This document shows positions 9,126 to 17,814 of a stretch of DNA of 64,000 nt, piece by piece. The notes under the pieces are model-generated. The model saw only the letters and a program-made list of their open reading frames with translations. It searched no databases and was not told where the DNA came from. Position numbers and translations under genes: made by a program. Source of the DNA: Prevotella sp. (GTDB lineage: Bacteria; Bacteroidota; Bacteroidia; Bacteroidales; Bacteroidaceae). Within the stretch, counting starts at the first letter, position 1; each line of letters starts with the position of its first letter. The stretch covers positions 141,267-205,266 of the forward strand of contig JALCDQ010000005.1 in assembly GCA_022641735.1 (NCBI GenBank). The letters are read 5' to 3'.

Positions 9126-10522
9126 ACAACAACCGTGCTCACTCATTAGACGCTTTGCGTGGATATGCCATTATGACGATGATTTTATCGGCTATGGAGG
9201 CATTCAGCATACTTCCTCGTTGGATGTATCATGCACAAGTGCCACCTCCAGCTCACATCTTTAATCCTCATATTTTCGGCATCACGTGGGTAGACCTTAT
9301 CTTCCCGTTTTTCCTTTTCTCAATGGGAGCTGCTATCCCGTTATCACTTGGGCGTCAACTGGCTAAGGGGACACCTCGTAGGCAGTTGTTATGGAAAAGT
9401 GTGGTGCGTTGGGTAAAACTGACGTTTTACGCCATTTTCATTATCCACATGTTTCCCTATATGCTTGGTTATGAGCAGGAATGGATGCGATATACTTTGC
9501 CATTGGTTGCTTTTGCATTGATGTTTGTTCTCTTTATGCGCAATCCGTTTCATCTGTCTTCGATGTGGAATCGTGTGGTTACTTGGCTTGCCTATGCCGT
9601 TGCCATTGCCTGGATGTTGATACAACCTTATGCCGGCGGGAAGTCCTTTTCCCTCAACGACAGTGATATTATCATGCTCATCTTGGCAAATGTATCTTTG
9701 GCAGGAGCTGTCATTTATCTTTTGACTCCTAAAAGAATATTGTGGCGTTTGGCGTTTATACCTTTGATTATGGCTGTTTTTCTGTCTTCTAAGACCGACA
9801 ATTCATGGCAGCAATGGCTTTATAATTTCACGCCTGCCCATTGGCTTTATCAGTTCCGATATTTGGAATATCTCTTGATTATCATTCCCGGTACGATAGC
9901 CGGCGATTTGATTTCACGATGGCTTCAAAGAGAAGAGCTGGCTTCTGTTCATGCGCCTTTACATCAAGCACCCTTTGTGGCACCGCTTTCTTTAATGATG
10001 ATAGTCTGCAATGTGGCATGTCTTTATAATCGGGTTATGGTGCTGAACCTCATTCTTACGGCGGTTCTCTTAGTATTGCTGTATCTGCTTTTGCGAAAGG
10101 AGGATGAGGAAACCCATTACTGGAAGAAGCTCTATCTCTGCGGGACCTATCTGCTGCTGTTGGGGCTTTTCATCGAAGCCTTCGAGGGCGGTATCCGCAA
10201 GGATGATGTCACGTTCAGTTATCTCTTTGTGACAGGCGGTTTGGCATTCTTCGGACTGCTTTTCTTCACGGTTGTCAGCGACCATTATCATGTGCGTTGG
10301 CTTTGTGAGCCGCTTGAACTTGTCGGGCGCAACCCGATGTTGGCTTATGTGAGCGGCTCCATGGTAGTCGTTCCGATTCTGATGCTGACACATATTTATC
10401 CTTTCATCGACAGTTGGTCATCTGCACCATTGCCAGGATTCCTGAAAGGAGTTTTGCTCACTGCCTTGTGCATGTCTGTCACCTCTTACTTTACAATTAA
10501 GAAAAAATTGTGGAAGTCGTGA
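9122..10522 (+). CDS. DUF5009 membrane acyltransferase-like protein
   Basis: This 466-residue integral membrane protein has about 11 hydrophobic segments. The N-terminus SLDALRGYAIMTMILSAMEA and the following TWVDLIFPFFLFSMGAAIPL are typical of DUF5009, a relative of heparan-alpha-glucosaminide N-acetyltransferase (HGSNAT/NagX). That family moves an acetyl group across a membrane onto an amino sugar. The start at 9122 overlaps the stop of the GHL10 gene as ATGA; an in-frame extension to 9077 would add 15 polar residues and is less likely. Its place in a glycan operon next to a ROK regulator hints at an amino-sugar-containing substrate, but this is inference. Confidence 0.85.
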   Translation: MNNNRAHSLDALRGYAIMTMILSAMEAFSILPRWMYHAQVPPPAHIFNPHIFGITWVDLIFPFFLFSMGAAIPLSLGRQLAKGTPRRQLLWKSVVRWVKLTFYAIFIIHMFPYMLGYEQEWMRYTLPLVAFALMFVLFMRNPFHLSSMWNRVVTWLAYAVAIAWMLIQPYAGGKSFSLNDSDIIMLILANVSLAGAVIYLLTPKRILWRLAFIPLIMAVFLSSKTDNSWQQWLYNFTPAHWLYQFRYLEYLLIIIPGTIAGDLISRWLQREELASVHAPLHQAPFVAPLSLMMIVCNVACLYNRVMVLNLILTAVLLVLLYLLLRKEDEETHYWKKLYLCGTYLLLLGLFIEAFEGGIRKDDVTFSYLFVTGGLAFFGLLFFTVVSDHYHVRWLCEPLELVGRNPMLAYVSGSMVVVPILMLTHIYPFIDSWSSAPLPGFLKGVLLTALCMSVTSYFTIKKKLWKS

Positions 10523-10543
10523 TTAGTTATTAAAAAAAATTCG

Positions 10544-10551
10544 TAACTTTG
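10544..10551 (+). promoter_or_regulatory. -7 promoter element before the ROK gene
   Basis: TAACTTTG fits TANNTTTG exactly. The matching upstream TTTG is not clear at the usual distance. Transcription would begin about 12 nt before the ATG at 10571, so the ROK gene probably has its own promoter after the DUF5009 stop at 10522. Confidence 0.5.
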
Positions 10552-10570
10552 CAAAAACCGGCATATAAGT

Positions 10571-11764
10571 ATGGCAAGTATTTTTGATAGCGATAAGGAA
10601 AACAAGAATATCATTCTGAAGAATAAGATACTTGAGTATTTTATCATGAATGGTAATTCAACAAACAATGATTTGTCGAAGGAACTGAATTTGAGTGTTC
10701 CGACCATTTCCAAAGTTGTCAACGAGATGTGCTTGGACGGCTTTATCAATGAGTATGGAAAGTTGGAAACTGAGGAAGGGCGTCGTCCTTGTCTTTATGG
10801 CTTGAATCCTGATTCCGGCTATTTCGTGGGTGTCGATTTGATGAAGTCAGGCATGAACATCGGGTTGATGAATTTTAGAGGCGACCTTGTCGACCTTGCC
10901 ACCAGCATTCCTTATCATCAGGAGAATACGCCGGAGTCGCTCGAACAGCTCTGCAAGCTGATTCTGACATTTATCGAGAAGGCCAGCATCGAGAAGGATA
11001 AAATCCTGAATATCAACATAAATATATCTGGTCGTGTGAATCCGGATACGGGTTACAGCTATAGCATCTTCAATTTTTCAGAGTCTTCCTTGAGCAGTCT
11101 TATTTCTTCCAAGTTGGGTTATAGCGTGAGCATCGAGAACGACTCCCGTGCGATGGCTTATGGCGAGTATGTGATGGGGTGTGTGAAAGGGGAGAAAAAC
11201 GTCCTTTTTGTCAATCTGAGCGAAGGGTTGGGCATGGGCATCATCATTGATGGCAACCTATATAAAGGCAAATCAGGGTATGCCGGAGAGATAGGCCATA
11301 TCCACACCTTTGATAATGATATCCTCTGCCATTGCGGTAAAAAAGGATGTTTGGAAACGGAAGTCTCGGGCAGTGCTTTCCATCGCATCGTTGCCGAGCG
11401 GTTGAAAAATGGCGAGACGTCCATTCTGAAAAGGGATAAGAACGACCAATTCACGCTCGAAGACCTGATAGCCGCCACCATCAAGGAAGACCCTATCTGC
11501 CTGGATGTGGTGGAAGAAATCGGCAGAAAGTTAGGTGAGACCATTGCGGGACTTATCAATATCTTCAATCCTGAACTCGTAATCATCGGTGGAACGATGT
11601 CGCTCAGCGGCGATTATATCATTCATGCGGTGGAGTCAGCCGTCATGAAATATTCGTTGAGTTTGGTGAATAAAGACACGAAGTTCAGGGTTTCCAAGTT
11701 GAAAGACCGCGCGGGCGTTATCGGTGCCTGCATGATAGCCCGAAAGAATTTGCTTCAACTTTAA
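10571..11764 (+). CDS. ROK family transcriptional regulator
   Basis: This 397-residue protein combines an N-terminal winged helix-turn-helix (about residues 15-75, with GNSTNNDLSKELNLSVPTIS) and a ROK sugar-kinase-like domain. The kinase part has the GVDLMKSGMNIGLMNF phosphate-type motif, the acidic IENDSRAMAYGEY segment and the zinc motif CHCGKKGCLETE. NagC, Mlc and XylR-type repressors share this layout and respond to a sugar or sugar phosphate. It likely controls the adjoining glycan operons. It stands just after DUF5009 with its own -7 element, and a 22-bp palindrome array follows its stop by 22 bp. Confidence 0.93.
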   Translation: MASIFDSDKENKNIILKNKILEYFIMNGNSTNNDLSKELNLSVPTISKVVNEMCLDGFINEYGKLETEEGRRPCLYGLNPDSGYFVGVDLMKSGMNIGLMNFRGDLVDLATSIPYHQENTPESLEQLCKLILTFIEKASIEKDKILNININISGRVNPDTGYSYSIFNFSESSLSSLISSKLGYSVSIENDSRAMAYGEYVMGCVKGEKNVLFVNLSEGLGMGIIIDGNLYKGKSGYAGEIGHIHTFDNDILCHCGKKGCLETEVSGSAFHRIVAERLKNGETSILKRDKNDQFTLEDLIAATIKEDPICLDVVEEIGRKLGETIAGLINIFNPELVIIGGTMSLSGDYIIHAVESAVMKYSLSLVNKDTKFRVSKLKDRAGVIGACMIARKNLLQL

Positions 11765-11786
11765 TAAGGGTATTATTCTGTTGAAA

Positions 11787-11871
11787 GTAAAAGATGGTCT
11801 TTTACCTTGTAAAAGGTTATTGTTTACCTCGTAAAAGACTATCTTTTAGAGGGTAAAAAGCTATCTTTTAC
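11787..11871. repeat. 22-bp-period palindrome array 1 (4 units)
   Basis: Four 19-bp units at 11787, 11809, 11831 and 11853 are separated by exact 3-bp spacers (CTT, CTC, AGG). Unit 1, GTAAAAGATGGTCTTTTAC, is an 8-3-8 perfect inverted repeat. The array starts 22 bp after the ROK stop and ends 172 bp before the symporter start. The rest of the gap to 12044 shows no promoter I would trust. Confidence 0.9.
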
Positions 11872-12043
11872 AATCCTTGAAGAGATGGAAGGGCTGAAAA
11901 TAGAGAATTTAATTGACAGTATGGGGAAAGAAATCATATCTTATAGAAGAACATTTTCCACAGAAAAATGTAATTTCCACGCATCTTCTCCGTTATCATG
12001 ATGATGAGAATAATCCTAACACAAAATCATACAAGCTGAAAAG

Positions 12044-13507
12044 ATGCAGACACTTGACTTTGTAATCTTTTTGGTGTTCACGTTGGGCGTAGTGCTCTTT
12101 GGTTGCTCCTTTTTTCGCAAACGAGGGTCATCGGATGAGTTTACCTCGGCGGGTCGTAACCTGCCGGGATGGTTGGTCGGTATGTCGATATTTGCTACTT
12201 ACGTGAGCAGCATCAGTTATATCGGCTATCCGGGCAAGGCTTTTGCGGGCAACTGGAATGCCTTTGTGTTCAGCCTTTCGATACCGGTGGCGTCGTATTT
12301 GGCGGCACGCTATTTCGTACCTTTTTATCGGCGGGAAGGCAGCGTGTCAGCTTATGCCTTTTTGGAACAGCGTTTCGGGCGATGGGCGCGCCTTTATGCG
12401 TCGGCTTGCTATTTGCTCACGCAGGTGGCCCGCATGGGGTCGATACTCTATCTGCTGGCTTTGCCGATGTATATCCTTATGGGATGGAATATCCATGCGG
12501 TCATCATTGCCACAAGCGTAGCCATCATCCTCTATTCGATGCTTGGCGGTATCAAGGCGGTGATATGGACGGATGCCATTCAGGGCTTTATCCTCATAGC
12601 TGGAGCAGTGGTCTGCTTGATATTGATTTTCGTGAATATGCCCGGCGGACCGTCGCAAGTGTTCGACCTCGCCATCCATTCGCCGCAAGGAAATAAGTTC
12701 TCGTTGGGTGACTTTTCATCCGACCTTACCACCTCTACCTTCTGGGTGTGCCTGATTTATGGCATCTTTATCAATCTGCAGAACTATGGAATCGATCAGA
12801 ATTACGTGCAGCGCTATCATGCCGCCAAGAACCTGAAGGCCGCCCGTTTCTCGGCTACTTTCGGGGGTTATCTTTTTATTCCCGTGTCGGCAGTGTTCTT
12901 TCTCATCGGCACTGCTCTCTATTCCTATTACACAGCCTTGCCCGCTCAATTGCCGGCTAGCATCTCCGCCAAACCCGACTATGTGTTTCCTTACTTCATC
13001 GTGCACAGTTTACCTACAGGATTGAGGGGCTTGCTCATCGCTTCCATCTTCGCTGCCGGCATGAGCACAGTAGCTACCAGCATCACCAGCAGTGCCACCA
13101 TCGTGCTCACCGACTATATCCGTCCCTTCCGCAAGGCGATGAGAGAGCGGAGCCAGTTGCGCGTGCTTCAGTCGTCGAGCATCGTAGTGGGCATCATCGG
13201 CATGATAGTCGCTATCGGTATGCTGCAAGTGGAGAGCATTATTGACGCATGGTGGAAACTTTCCAGCATCTTCAGCGGTGGCATGCTCGGTCTTTTCCTG
13301 CTCGGTTGGCTTACCGCCAAGACACGTCGCATCCATGCCCTCATCGGTGTTATCGTAGGAGTAGCGGTCATCGCATGGATTACCCTTGCCGAGCCCCTTC
13401 AGTTGCCAGGTATCCATCTGCATGAGTATCTTGCCATCGTATTGGGCACCACCGCCATTTTTGTTACGGGATTCCTTTTGACTTTTTTGATTAAAGGAAA
13501 CCGTTGA
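12044..13507 (+). CDS. Sodium:solute symporter (SSS family)
   Basis: This 487-residue inner-membrane protein has about 13 hydrophobic segments and the SSS pattern: SAGRNLPGWLVGMSIFATYV near TM2, YLAARYFVPFYRR, GGIKAVIWTDAIQGFILIAG in TM5 and GMSTVATSITSSATIVLTDY in TM8. SSS carriers use a sodium gradient to bring in sugars, sialic acids, amino acids or vitamins. The gene follows the ROK regulator and its neighbours degrade glycans, so a sugar or sialic acid is the likeliest cargo, but the family cannot be narrowed by eye. Its base composition is more GC-rich than the susC end of the locus. Confidence 0.93.
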   Translation: MQTLDFVIFLVFTLGVVLFGCSFFRKRGSSDEFTSAGRNLPGWLVGMSIFATYVSSISYIGYPGKAFAGNWNAFVFSLSIPVASYLAARYFVPFYRREGSVSAYAFLEQRFGRWARLYASACYLLTQVARMGSILYLLALPMYILMGWNIHAVIIATSVAIILYSMLGGIKAVIWTDAIQGFILIAGAVVCLILIFVNMPGGPSQVFDLAIHSPQGNKFSLGDFSSDLTTSTFWVCLIYGIFINLQNYGIDQNYVQRYHAAKNLKAARFSATFGGYLFIPVSAVFFLIGTALYSYYTALPAQLPASISAKPDYVFPYFIVHSLPTGLRGLLIASIFAAGMSTVATSITSSATIVLTDYIRPFRKAMRERSQLRVLQSSSIVVGIIGMIVAIGMLQVESIIDAWWKLSSIFSGGMLGLFLLGWLTAKTRRIHALIGVIVGVAVIAWITLAEPLQLPGIHLHEYLAIVLGTTAIFVTGFLLTFLIKGNR

Positions 13508-13546
13508 CCATCAATGGATTAGATAAAAAACCATAGTTTTCTTAAC

Positions 13547-13573
13547 GGCATACGTTATAGTAACGCCTTTTTC
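13547..13573 (+). terminator. Weak terminator-like hairpin after the symporter
   Basis: GGC-A-TAC, a loop GTTATA, GTA-AC-GCC, then TTTTT. The stem has a bulge and only six pairs, so this is a low-confidence terminator 40 bp after the stop. Confidence 0.35.
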
Positions 13574-13688
13574 CCACTGCTTGTCGATTCACTGAATTGC
13601 TAATTCTTTAGATTTATTAAAATGCTTAAATCTGTATAAATTAATAAGGAATACTTCATGAGAATAGTCGTAAATCAAAGGAAAAGTA

Positions 13689-13696
13689 TACTTTTG
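13689..13696 (+). promoter_or_regulatory. -7 promoter element before the BACON/LRR gene
   Basis: TACTTTTG matches TANNTTTG. No clear TTTG is found 20 nt upstream. The leader to the ATG at 13790 would be about 87 nt. Confidence 0.4.
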
Positions 13697-13789
13697 TGTC
13701 TTAAATGGATTTGACGGAGGGCTTTCCTTGAAGACAGAAGTGGGGATGAAGCGCGGCGAACTCAAGTGAATAACAACAAATACTTTAAC

Positions 13790-15259
13790 ATGAAACTTAA
13801 TTTTATTGTAATCGATTTATTTTTAGCATTGGTGACGCTTTCCTTGATGCCATCATGTAGTAGTGAAAATGATCCTTTTGTTTTGCAGAAAGAACAAGAA
13901 GAACTCATAGGCAAAGGTCTTGATTTTTCTTATGAAGGAGCAAGTCAGACGGTGTCTTTTGAAGTGCAGGATGATGCCGATTGGTCCTCTTCCATTTTAG
14001 ATGATGCCACGAATGTTGTTCCCGATTGGTGTACTATAACGAATGGAGAGCAGAATGGGACGAAGAACATCCATGTGGATTGCAAGGAGAATGATACTGA
14101 AAAGCCTCGTTCTGCCGTGATTCTTATCCAGTCAGGAAGCCACACATTGAAAGTGAGTGTGCGTCAGGAGGCGAAGCCAACCATACATTTTTCTCAGGCA
14201 GAATATTCACTTCCAAAGGATGGAGGTGATGTAAAGATACCTTTTAACTATAATACTTCGTTTGAGACAGAGGTCACCTATTATGCTGCCGATAGTCATT
14301 ACAATTGGACGGACAAGGTGGAAGTGAATACCACAAGCGCAAATGGCATCTTGAATTATCATCTTGGTGCCAATAATGGGCTTGGCAGAGTTTGTAAGAT
14401 AGCCTTCAATAAAGGGGGGGTTACTTTAGCAAGCGTCCTCATCAAGCAAAGTCCTGACAACTCTGTATTTACCCCAAACATGTCCATATCGACATTGAGT
14501 AACTCCGCAGGAAGCATTGCCTCTATGGGTTCTTTGGGCATCATCCTCGGTGAGGATAATGTGGAAGGATGGAAAAAGGTGAAGTCTCTCCAGATAACGG
14601 GTGAATTATATTACAAGGATCTCCTCTTTCTGAAGAAGTTCACAGGTGCCGGCGACTTCACAAACAGGCAGGAAATGGCATCCAGTCCTAAGACTCTTGA
14701 CTTGAGAACGGTGAAGACTATCTATAGCGCAGATCCTGAAAGTGACAGTTATGGATGGCAACAACATGGCAAGAATATCATTCCCGACAAGCTTTTTGAG
14801 AGCGCTACCGCATTGAGCTCTATCTTCCTGCCAACAAGTCTGGAGAAGATAGGCAGCTATGCCTTTCATGATTGCACCTCTCTCAATTATGTTGAGATTC
14901 CTTATACCGTACAGTCTATTGGCAATCATGCCTTTTTCGGATGCGCCAAGTTGACGGATATAAAGACATTCTCTAGCAATGAGTTGCAGGAAATAGGGCA
15001 GATGGCTTTCGATACAGGGAATGAATGCGGCTATTTTTACCTTTCTGCAGAACTCAAGACCTTAGATATGTACTCATTCCAAGGCTTTCGCACTAAAAAG
15101 CTTTATGCCCCATGGAATGAAGAAGAGTCGTTGCCATCTATTACATTCCCAACAGCCCTTTATCAGAATTGTACACTTGTTGTCCCAAAGGGAAGTTTAG
15201 CCACCTATCGTAAAACAGGAAATTGGGGGAAGTTTAAAAATATAATAGAGGCAGAATAA
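13790..15259 (+). CDS. BACON-domain, leucine-rich-repeat (BspA-like) surface lipoprotein
   Basis: From the ATG at 13790 the protein is 489 residues. A GTG eight codons earlier is possible but the ATG gives a cleaner signal, MKLNFIVIDLFLALVTLSLM, with a lipobox cysteine in MPSCSS. Two BACON-like beta-sandwich segments follow: the first with GASQTVSFEVQDDADWS and a DWCTI turn, the second with FSQAEYSLPKDGGDVKIPF. The C-terminal part is a run of LRR_5/BspA repeats (SIFLPTSLEKIGSYAFHDCT, VEIPYTVQSIGNHAFFGCAK). BACON modules bind mucin or glycans or act as spacers, and BspA repeats mediate adhesion. It probably works on the cell surface. No partner gene is adjacent. Confidence 0.85.
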   Translation: MKLNFIVIDLFLALVTLSLMPSCSSENDPFVLQKEQEELIGKGLDFSYEGASQTVSFEVQDDADWSSSILDDATNVVPDWCTITNGEQNGTKNIHVDCKENDTEKPRSAVILIQSGSHTLKVSVRQEAKPTIHFSQAEYSLPKDGGDVKIPFNYNTSFETEVTYYAADSHYNWTDKVEVNTTSANGILNYHLGANNGLGRVCKIAFNKGGVTLASVLIKQSPDNSVFTPNMSISTLSNSAGSIASMGSLGIILGEDNVEGWKKVKSLQITGELYYKDLLFLKKFTGAGDFTNRQEMASSPKTLDLRTVKTIYSADPESDSYGWQQHGKNIIPDKLFESATALSSIFLPTSLEKIGSYAFHDCTSLNYVEIPYTVQSIGNHAFFGCAKLTDIKTFSSNELQEIGQMAFDTGNECGYFYLSAELKTLDMYSFQGFRTKKLYAPWNEEESLPSITFPTALYQNCTLVVPKGSLATYRKTGNWGKFKNIIEAE

Positions 15260-15369
15260 TCTTGAAGAAGGTTCTTATCTGTATAAGTATCACAGTGTGT
15301 CATACGTCACAATAAGGTTGTTCTTACTGTGTGCGAAAAGTCTCATTTTAGAAACATTATACAAAAAGG

Positions 15370-15401
15370 TTTGGCTATTCCGACGAAATGCACTACTTTT
15401 G
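15370..15401 (+). promoter_or_regulatory. Promoter of the ExbB/ExbD-type operon
   Basis: TTTG (15370-15373), 20 nt, then TACTTTTG (15394-15401): a full match to the Bacteroidota consensus. Transcription would start near 15408, so a frame running back to 15297 cannot be the gene and the start must be at 15414 or later. Confidence 0.78.
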
Positions 15402-15413
15402 CACTCCGTAGAA

Positions 15414-16277
15414 ATGAAACTAATGAAACTGGATATGAACAGATTACAGACGAGAGGATGGCTCCGCCAAATGGCGCTGGCGCTGATTCTCATGGTGAGC
15501 ATGACAGTCATGGCTGCCCCAAACGCTACACAGAAAGCTCAGGCAAAAGACTCTGCTGCCGTAGACTCTTCGGCTCAGAGTATGCTCGATAACTCCGTAT
15601 TGGCTGATGCTGACACGACGATGATTGCAGGCGCTGAAGGGCAGAGCTTCCATCAAGAACTGAAAAAGAAATTCATTGAGGGCAATGCAGGATTCATGTC
15701 GCTGGTGGCATTGGCTCTCGTGCTTGGCTTGGCGTTTTGCATCGAGCGCATCATCTATCTGAGTCTCTCAGAAATTAACGCGAAGAAGTTTATGGCGAAT
15801 CTTGAAGACAAAATTTCTGCTGATGATGTGGAGGGTGCAAAGGCACAGTGCCGCGATACGCGCGGACCGGTCGCAAGCATCTGCTATGAGGGTCTGCTCC
15901 GTTATGATGACAGCATCGAAAACATTGAGCGCAGCATTGCCGCTTACGGTGGTGTGCAGGCAGCCAACTTGGAGAAAGGCTGTTCATGGATAACGCTCTT
16001 CATTGCCATGGCACCGTCGTTGGGTTTCCTCGGCACGGTCATTGGTATGGTGATGGCATTCGACCAGATTCAGATGGCAGGCGACATCAGTCCTACCATT
16101 GTGGCAGCTGGTATGAAAGTGGCACTTATCACCACTATCTTCGGTATTATCGTGGCATTGATTTTGCAGATATTCTATAACTATATCCTCTCCAAGATTG
16201 ACCATCTCACTGCTCAGATGGAGGAGTCCGCCATCTCGCTGCTGGATGCCATTATGAAGAAAAAACTCACGAAATGA
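15414..16277 (+). CDS. exbB: MotA/TolQ/ExbB family proton channel protein
   Basis: From 15414 the protein has 287 residues. The promoter at 15370-15401 rules out longer versions; ATGs at 15423 and 15435 remain possible. A hydrophobic export segment (MALALILMVSMTVMAAP) precedes an Ala-rich periplasmic linker. Three inner-membrane helices follow, with the family signature APSLGFLGTVIGMVMAFDQI and the last helix VALITTIFGIIVALILQIFY. ExbB pentamers house ExbD and use the proton gradient to energise TonB and its outer-membrane receptors such as SusC. It is the first of four genes joined by ATGA overlaps. The added N-terminal helix is common in Bacteroidota ExbB proteins. Confidence 0.93.
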   Translation: MKLMKLDMNRLQTRGWLRQMALALILMVSMTVMAAPNATQKAQAKDSAAVDSSAQSMLDNSVLADADTTMIAGAEGQSFHQELKKKFIEGNAGFMSLVALALVLGLAFCIERIIYLSLSEINAKKFMANLEDKISADDVEGAKAQCRDTRGPVASICYEGLLRYDDSIENIERSIAAYGGVQAANLEKGCSWITLFIAMAPSLGFLGTVIGMVMAFDQIQMAGDISPTIVAAGMKVALITTIFGIIVALILQIFYNYILSKIDHLTAQMEESAISLLDAIMKKKLTK

Positions 16278-16789
16278 AGATAAGGATAAGTAAGATACGC
16301 GACCTGTCGACGGAGAAAATCTCTCAACGTGTGCTCTATGGGCTCATCGGGCTCACAGTGCTCATCTTCGCGCTTTTCTTTCTGGTGGGTTATGATTTGC
16401 CCTATATAGACGACCCGTCATTCAATGCCCCTCTGCTCACTGATGTGTTGCTGGGCTTCATGGTGGTGTTGGTCATAGCAGCTATTGCTGTTGCTATTTT
16501 TGCCGTGGTGAGAGCTGTGAGGAAATCGGGACGTAGCGAGAGTGTGGTCAACAATATTCCTGTAAAGAAAATCACCGTGACAGTGCTCATCCTTCTTGTA
16601 GTGCTGCTTTTAGGAACTTTTCTTCTAGGTTCGTCGCAGTCGTTGCTCATCAATGGTAAAGACTTCACTGACACATTATGGCTGAAAGTGGCCGACATGT
16701 TTGTCAATACATCGCTCATTCTCATTGTTGTAGCTGCTGTGGCTGTCATCTATGGTGCAACAAGATATTATCGTAAAGCTGAAAAATGA
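16274..16789 (+). CDS. Small four-helix membrane protein inside the exb operon
   Basis: I do not recognise a family. The 171-residue protein has four clear hydrophobic helices (about 22-44, 60-85, 100-122 and 143-165) and short basic loops such as RAVRKSGRSE. It begins in an ATGA overlap with exbB and ends in an ATGA overlap with the first exbD, so it must be made with them in fixed proportion. The overlap pattern suggests it is a real subunit or assembly factor of this proton-channel complex. I infer this from position only. Confidence 0.8.
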   Translation: MKIRISKIRDLSTEKISQRVLYGLIGLTVLIFALFFLVGYDLPYIDDPSFNAPLLTDVLLGFMVVLVIAAIAVAIFAVVRAVRKSGRSESVVNNIPVKKITVTVLILLVVLLLGTFLLGSSQSLLINGKDFTDTLWLKVADMFVNTSLILIVVAAVAVIYGATRYYRKAEK

Positions 16790-17316
16790 TTTTCCAAAAG
16801 CATAAGCACATCGTACCCGGATTGAACACTACGTCAACAGCCGACATTTCGTTCATGCTGCTGATATTCTTCCTTGTCACCACCTCGATGGATACCGATA
16901 AGGGACTGCTACGGCAGTTGCCACCTGCTGACACGCATAAGGAACAGCAGGAGACCGATGTGGAGAAAGGTGCGCTGATGGCTTTCAAGATAACCGCGCA
17001 AGACAAGCTGATGCTCGACAATGCTGAAATCAGTTATGATGAGGTGACTCCACGTGTGGAAACATTTGTGGAGCATAGAGGCAAGCGTCACCTTATTTCG
17101 ATAGAAGCCGATGCACAAGCAAGTTATAATGCTTATTTTCATTTGCAGAATGCCCTCATGAAAGCTTATGAGAAAGTGAGGAATAAGGCCGCAGCAACGG
17201 AATATGGAAAGCCTTACAATCAGTTGACTGAGGCGCAAAGAAATAAGGTGAAGGACCAGTGGCCGCAACGCATTGCTGAGACTTGCCAAAGTTCTGAGGA
17301 AGGAGGGGCGCAATGA
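16786..17316 (+). CDS. exbD: ExbD/TolR family protein 1
   Basis: This 176-residue protein has a short cytoplasmic start (MIFQKHKHIVPGLNTTS), one transmembrane helix with the essential proton-carrying aspartate in STADISFMLLIFFLV, and a periplasmic domain. The C-terminal part is long and charged with EAQRNKVKDQWPQRIAETC. ExbD dimers sit inside the ExbB pentamer and couple proton flow to TonB. It overlaps both neighbours by ATGA. The ExbD1/ExbD2 pair differ in their periplasmic halves, so they could form a heterodimer. Confidence 0.92.
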   Translation: MIFQKHKHIVPGLNTTSTADISFMLLIFFLVTTSMDTDKGLLRQLPPADTHKEQQETDVEKGALMAFKITAQDKLMLDNAEISYDEVTPRVETFVEHRGKRHLISIEADAQASYNAYFHLQNALMKAYEKVRNKAAATEYGKPYNQLTEAQRNKVKDQWPQRIAETCQSSEEGGAQ

Positions 17317-17762
17317 GCATGTTCCGCCGTAGAGAGCATCAAGTGCCAGGACTGAATACGGCATCGTTGCCTGATTTGATTTTCTCGGTACTCTTCTTCT
17401 TTATGATTGTTACCCACATGCGTAAGGTTACGCTGAGAGTGAAATTCCAAGTGCCACAAGGTACTGAACTCACTCGACTCACTAAAAAAACTGATGTCTC
17501 CTATATCTATATTGGTCATTTGTTGGGGCAGAAGTCGGGCACAATGATTCAGATGAACGATAAGCTCGTGACTGCCGCAGAAGTGGAAGACTATCTTTCT
17601 GCCGACCGCAATCGTATGGACCCTGATGATGTGGATAAGATGACAGTGTCGCTCATGGCTGACAAAGGTACACGTATGGGTGTCGTCAACGATGTGAAAC
17701 AGTCGTTACGTAGAGCCAAAGTGTTGAAAATCAACTATTCAGCTTCAGAGATAAAGAAATAA
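17313..17762 (+). CDS. exbD: ExbD/TolR family protein 2
   Basis: This 149-residue protein again starts with a basic stretch and PGLNTASLPD, with the key aspartate in LPDLIFSVLFFFMIV, then a periplasmic domain ending KVLKINYSASEIKK. It closes the four-gene operon and overlaps ExbD1 by ATGA. Two different ExbD proteins per ExbB are common in Bacteroidota, where many SusC receptors must be powered. No tonB gene is beside the operon. Confidence 0.92.
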   Translation: MSMFRRREHQVPGLNTASLPDLIFSVLFFFMIVTHMRKVTLRVKFQVPQGTELTRLTKKTDVSYIYIGHLLGQKSGTMIQMNDKLVTAAEVEDYLSADRNRMDPDDVDKMTVSLMADKGTRMGVVNDVKQSLRRAKVLKINYSASEIKK

Positions 17763-17814
17763 GCCTGTACGGCTGACCTTCCTTAATCTCAAAGAACTGG
17801 AAAATAGAATACAC

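Noticed and set aside
8349..9146. 265-codon frame on the minus strand
   Set aside because: It lies antisense to the GHL10 gene, which has a clear family match; the minus frame has no recognisable motif and a Cys/His/Ile-rich composition typical of a shadow frame.
11787..11871. CRISPR array
   Set aside because: The repeat units are palindromes of 19 bp with only 3-bp spacers, without variable 30-bp spacers, and no cas genes are in the window.
15297..15413. 39-codon N-terminal extension of ExbB
   Set aside because: A full promoter lies inside it (15370-15401), so this part is not transcribed from that promoter.
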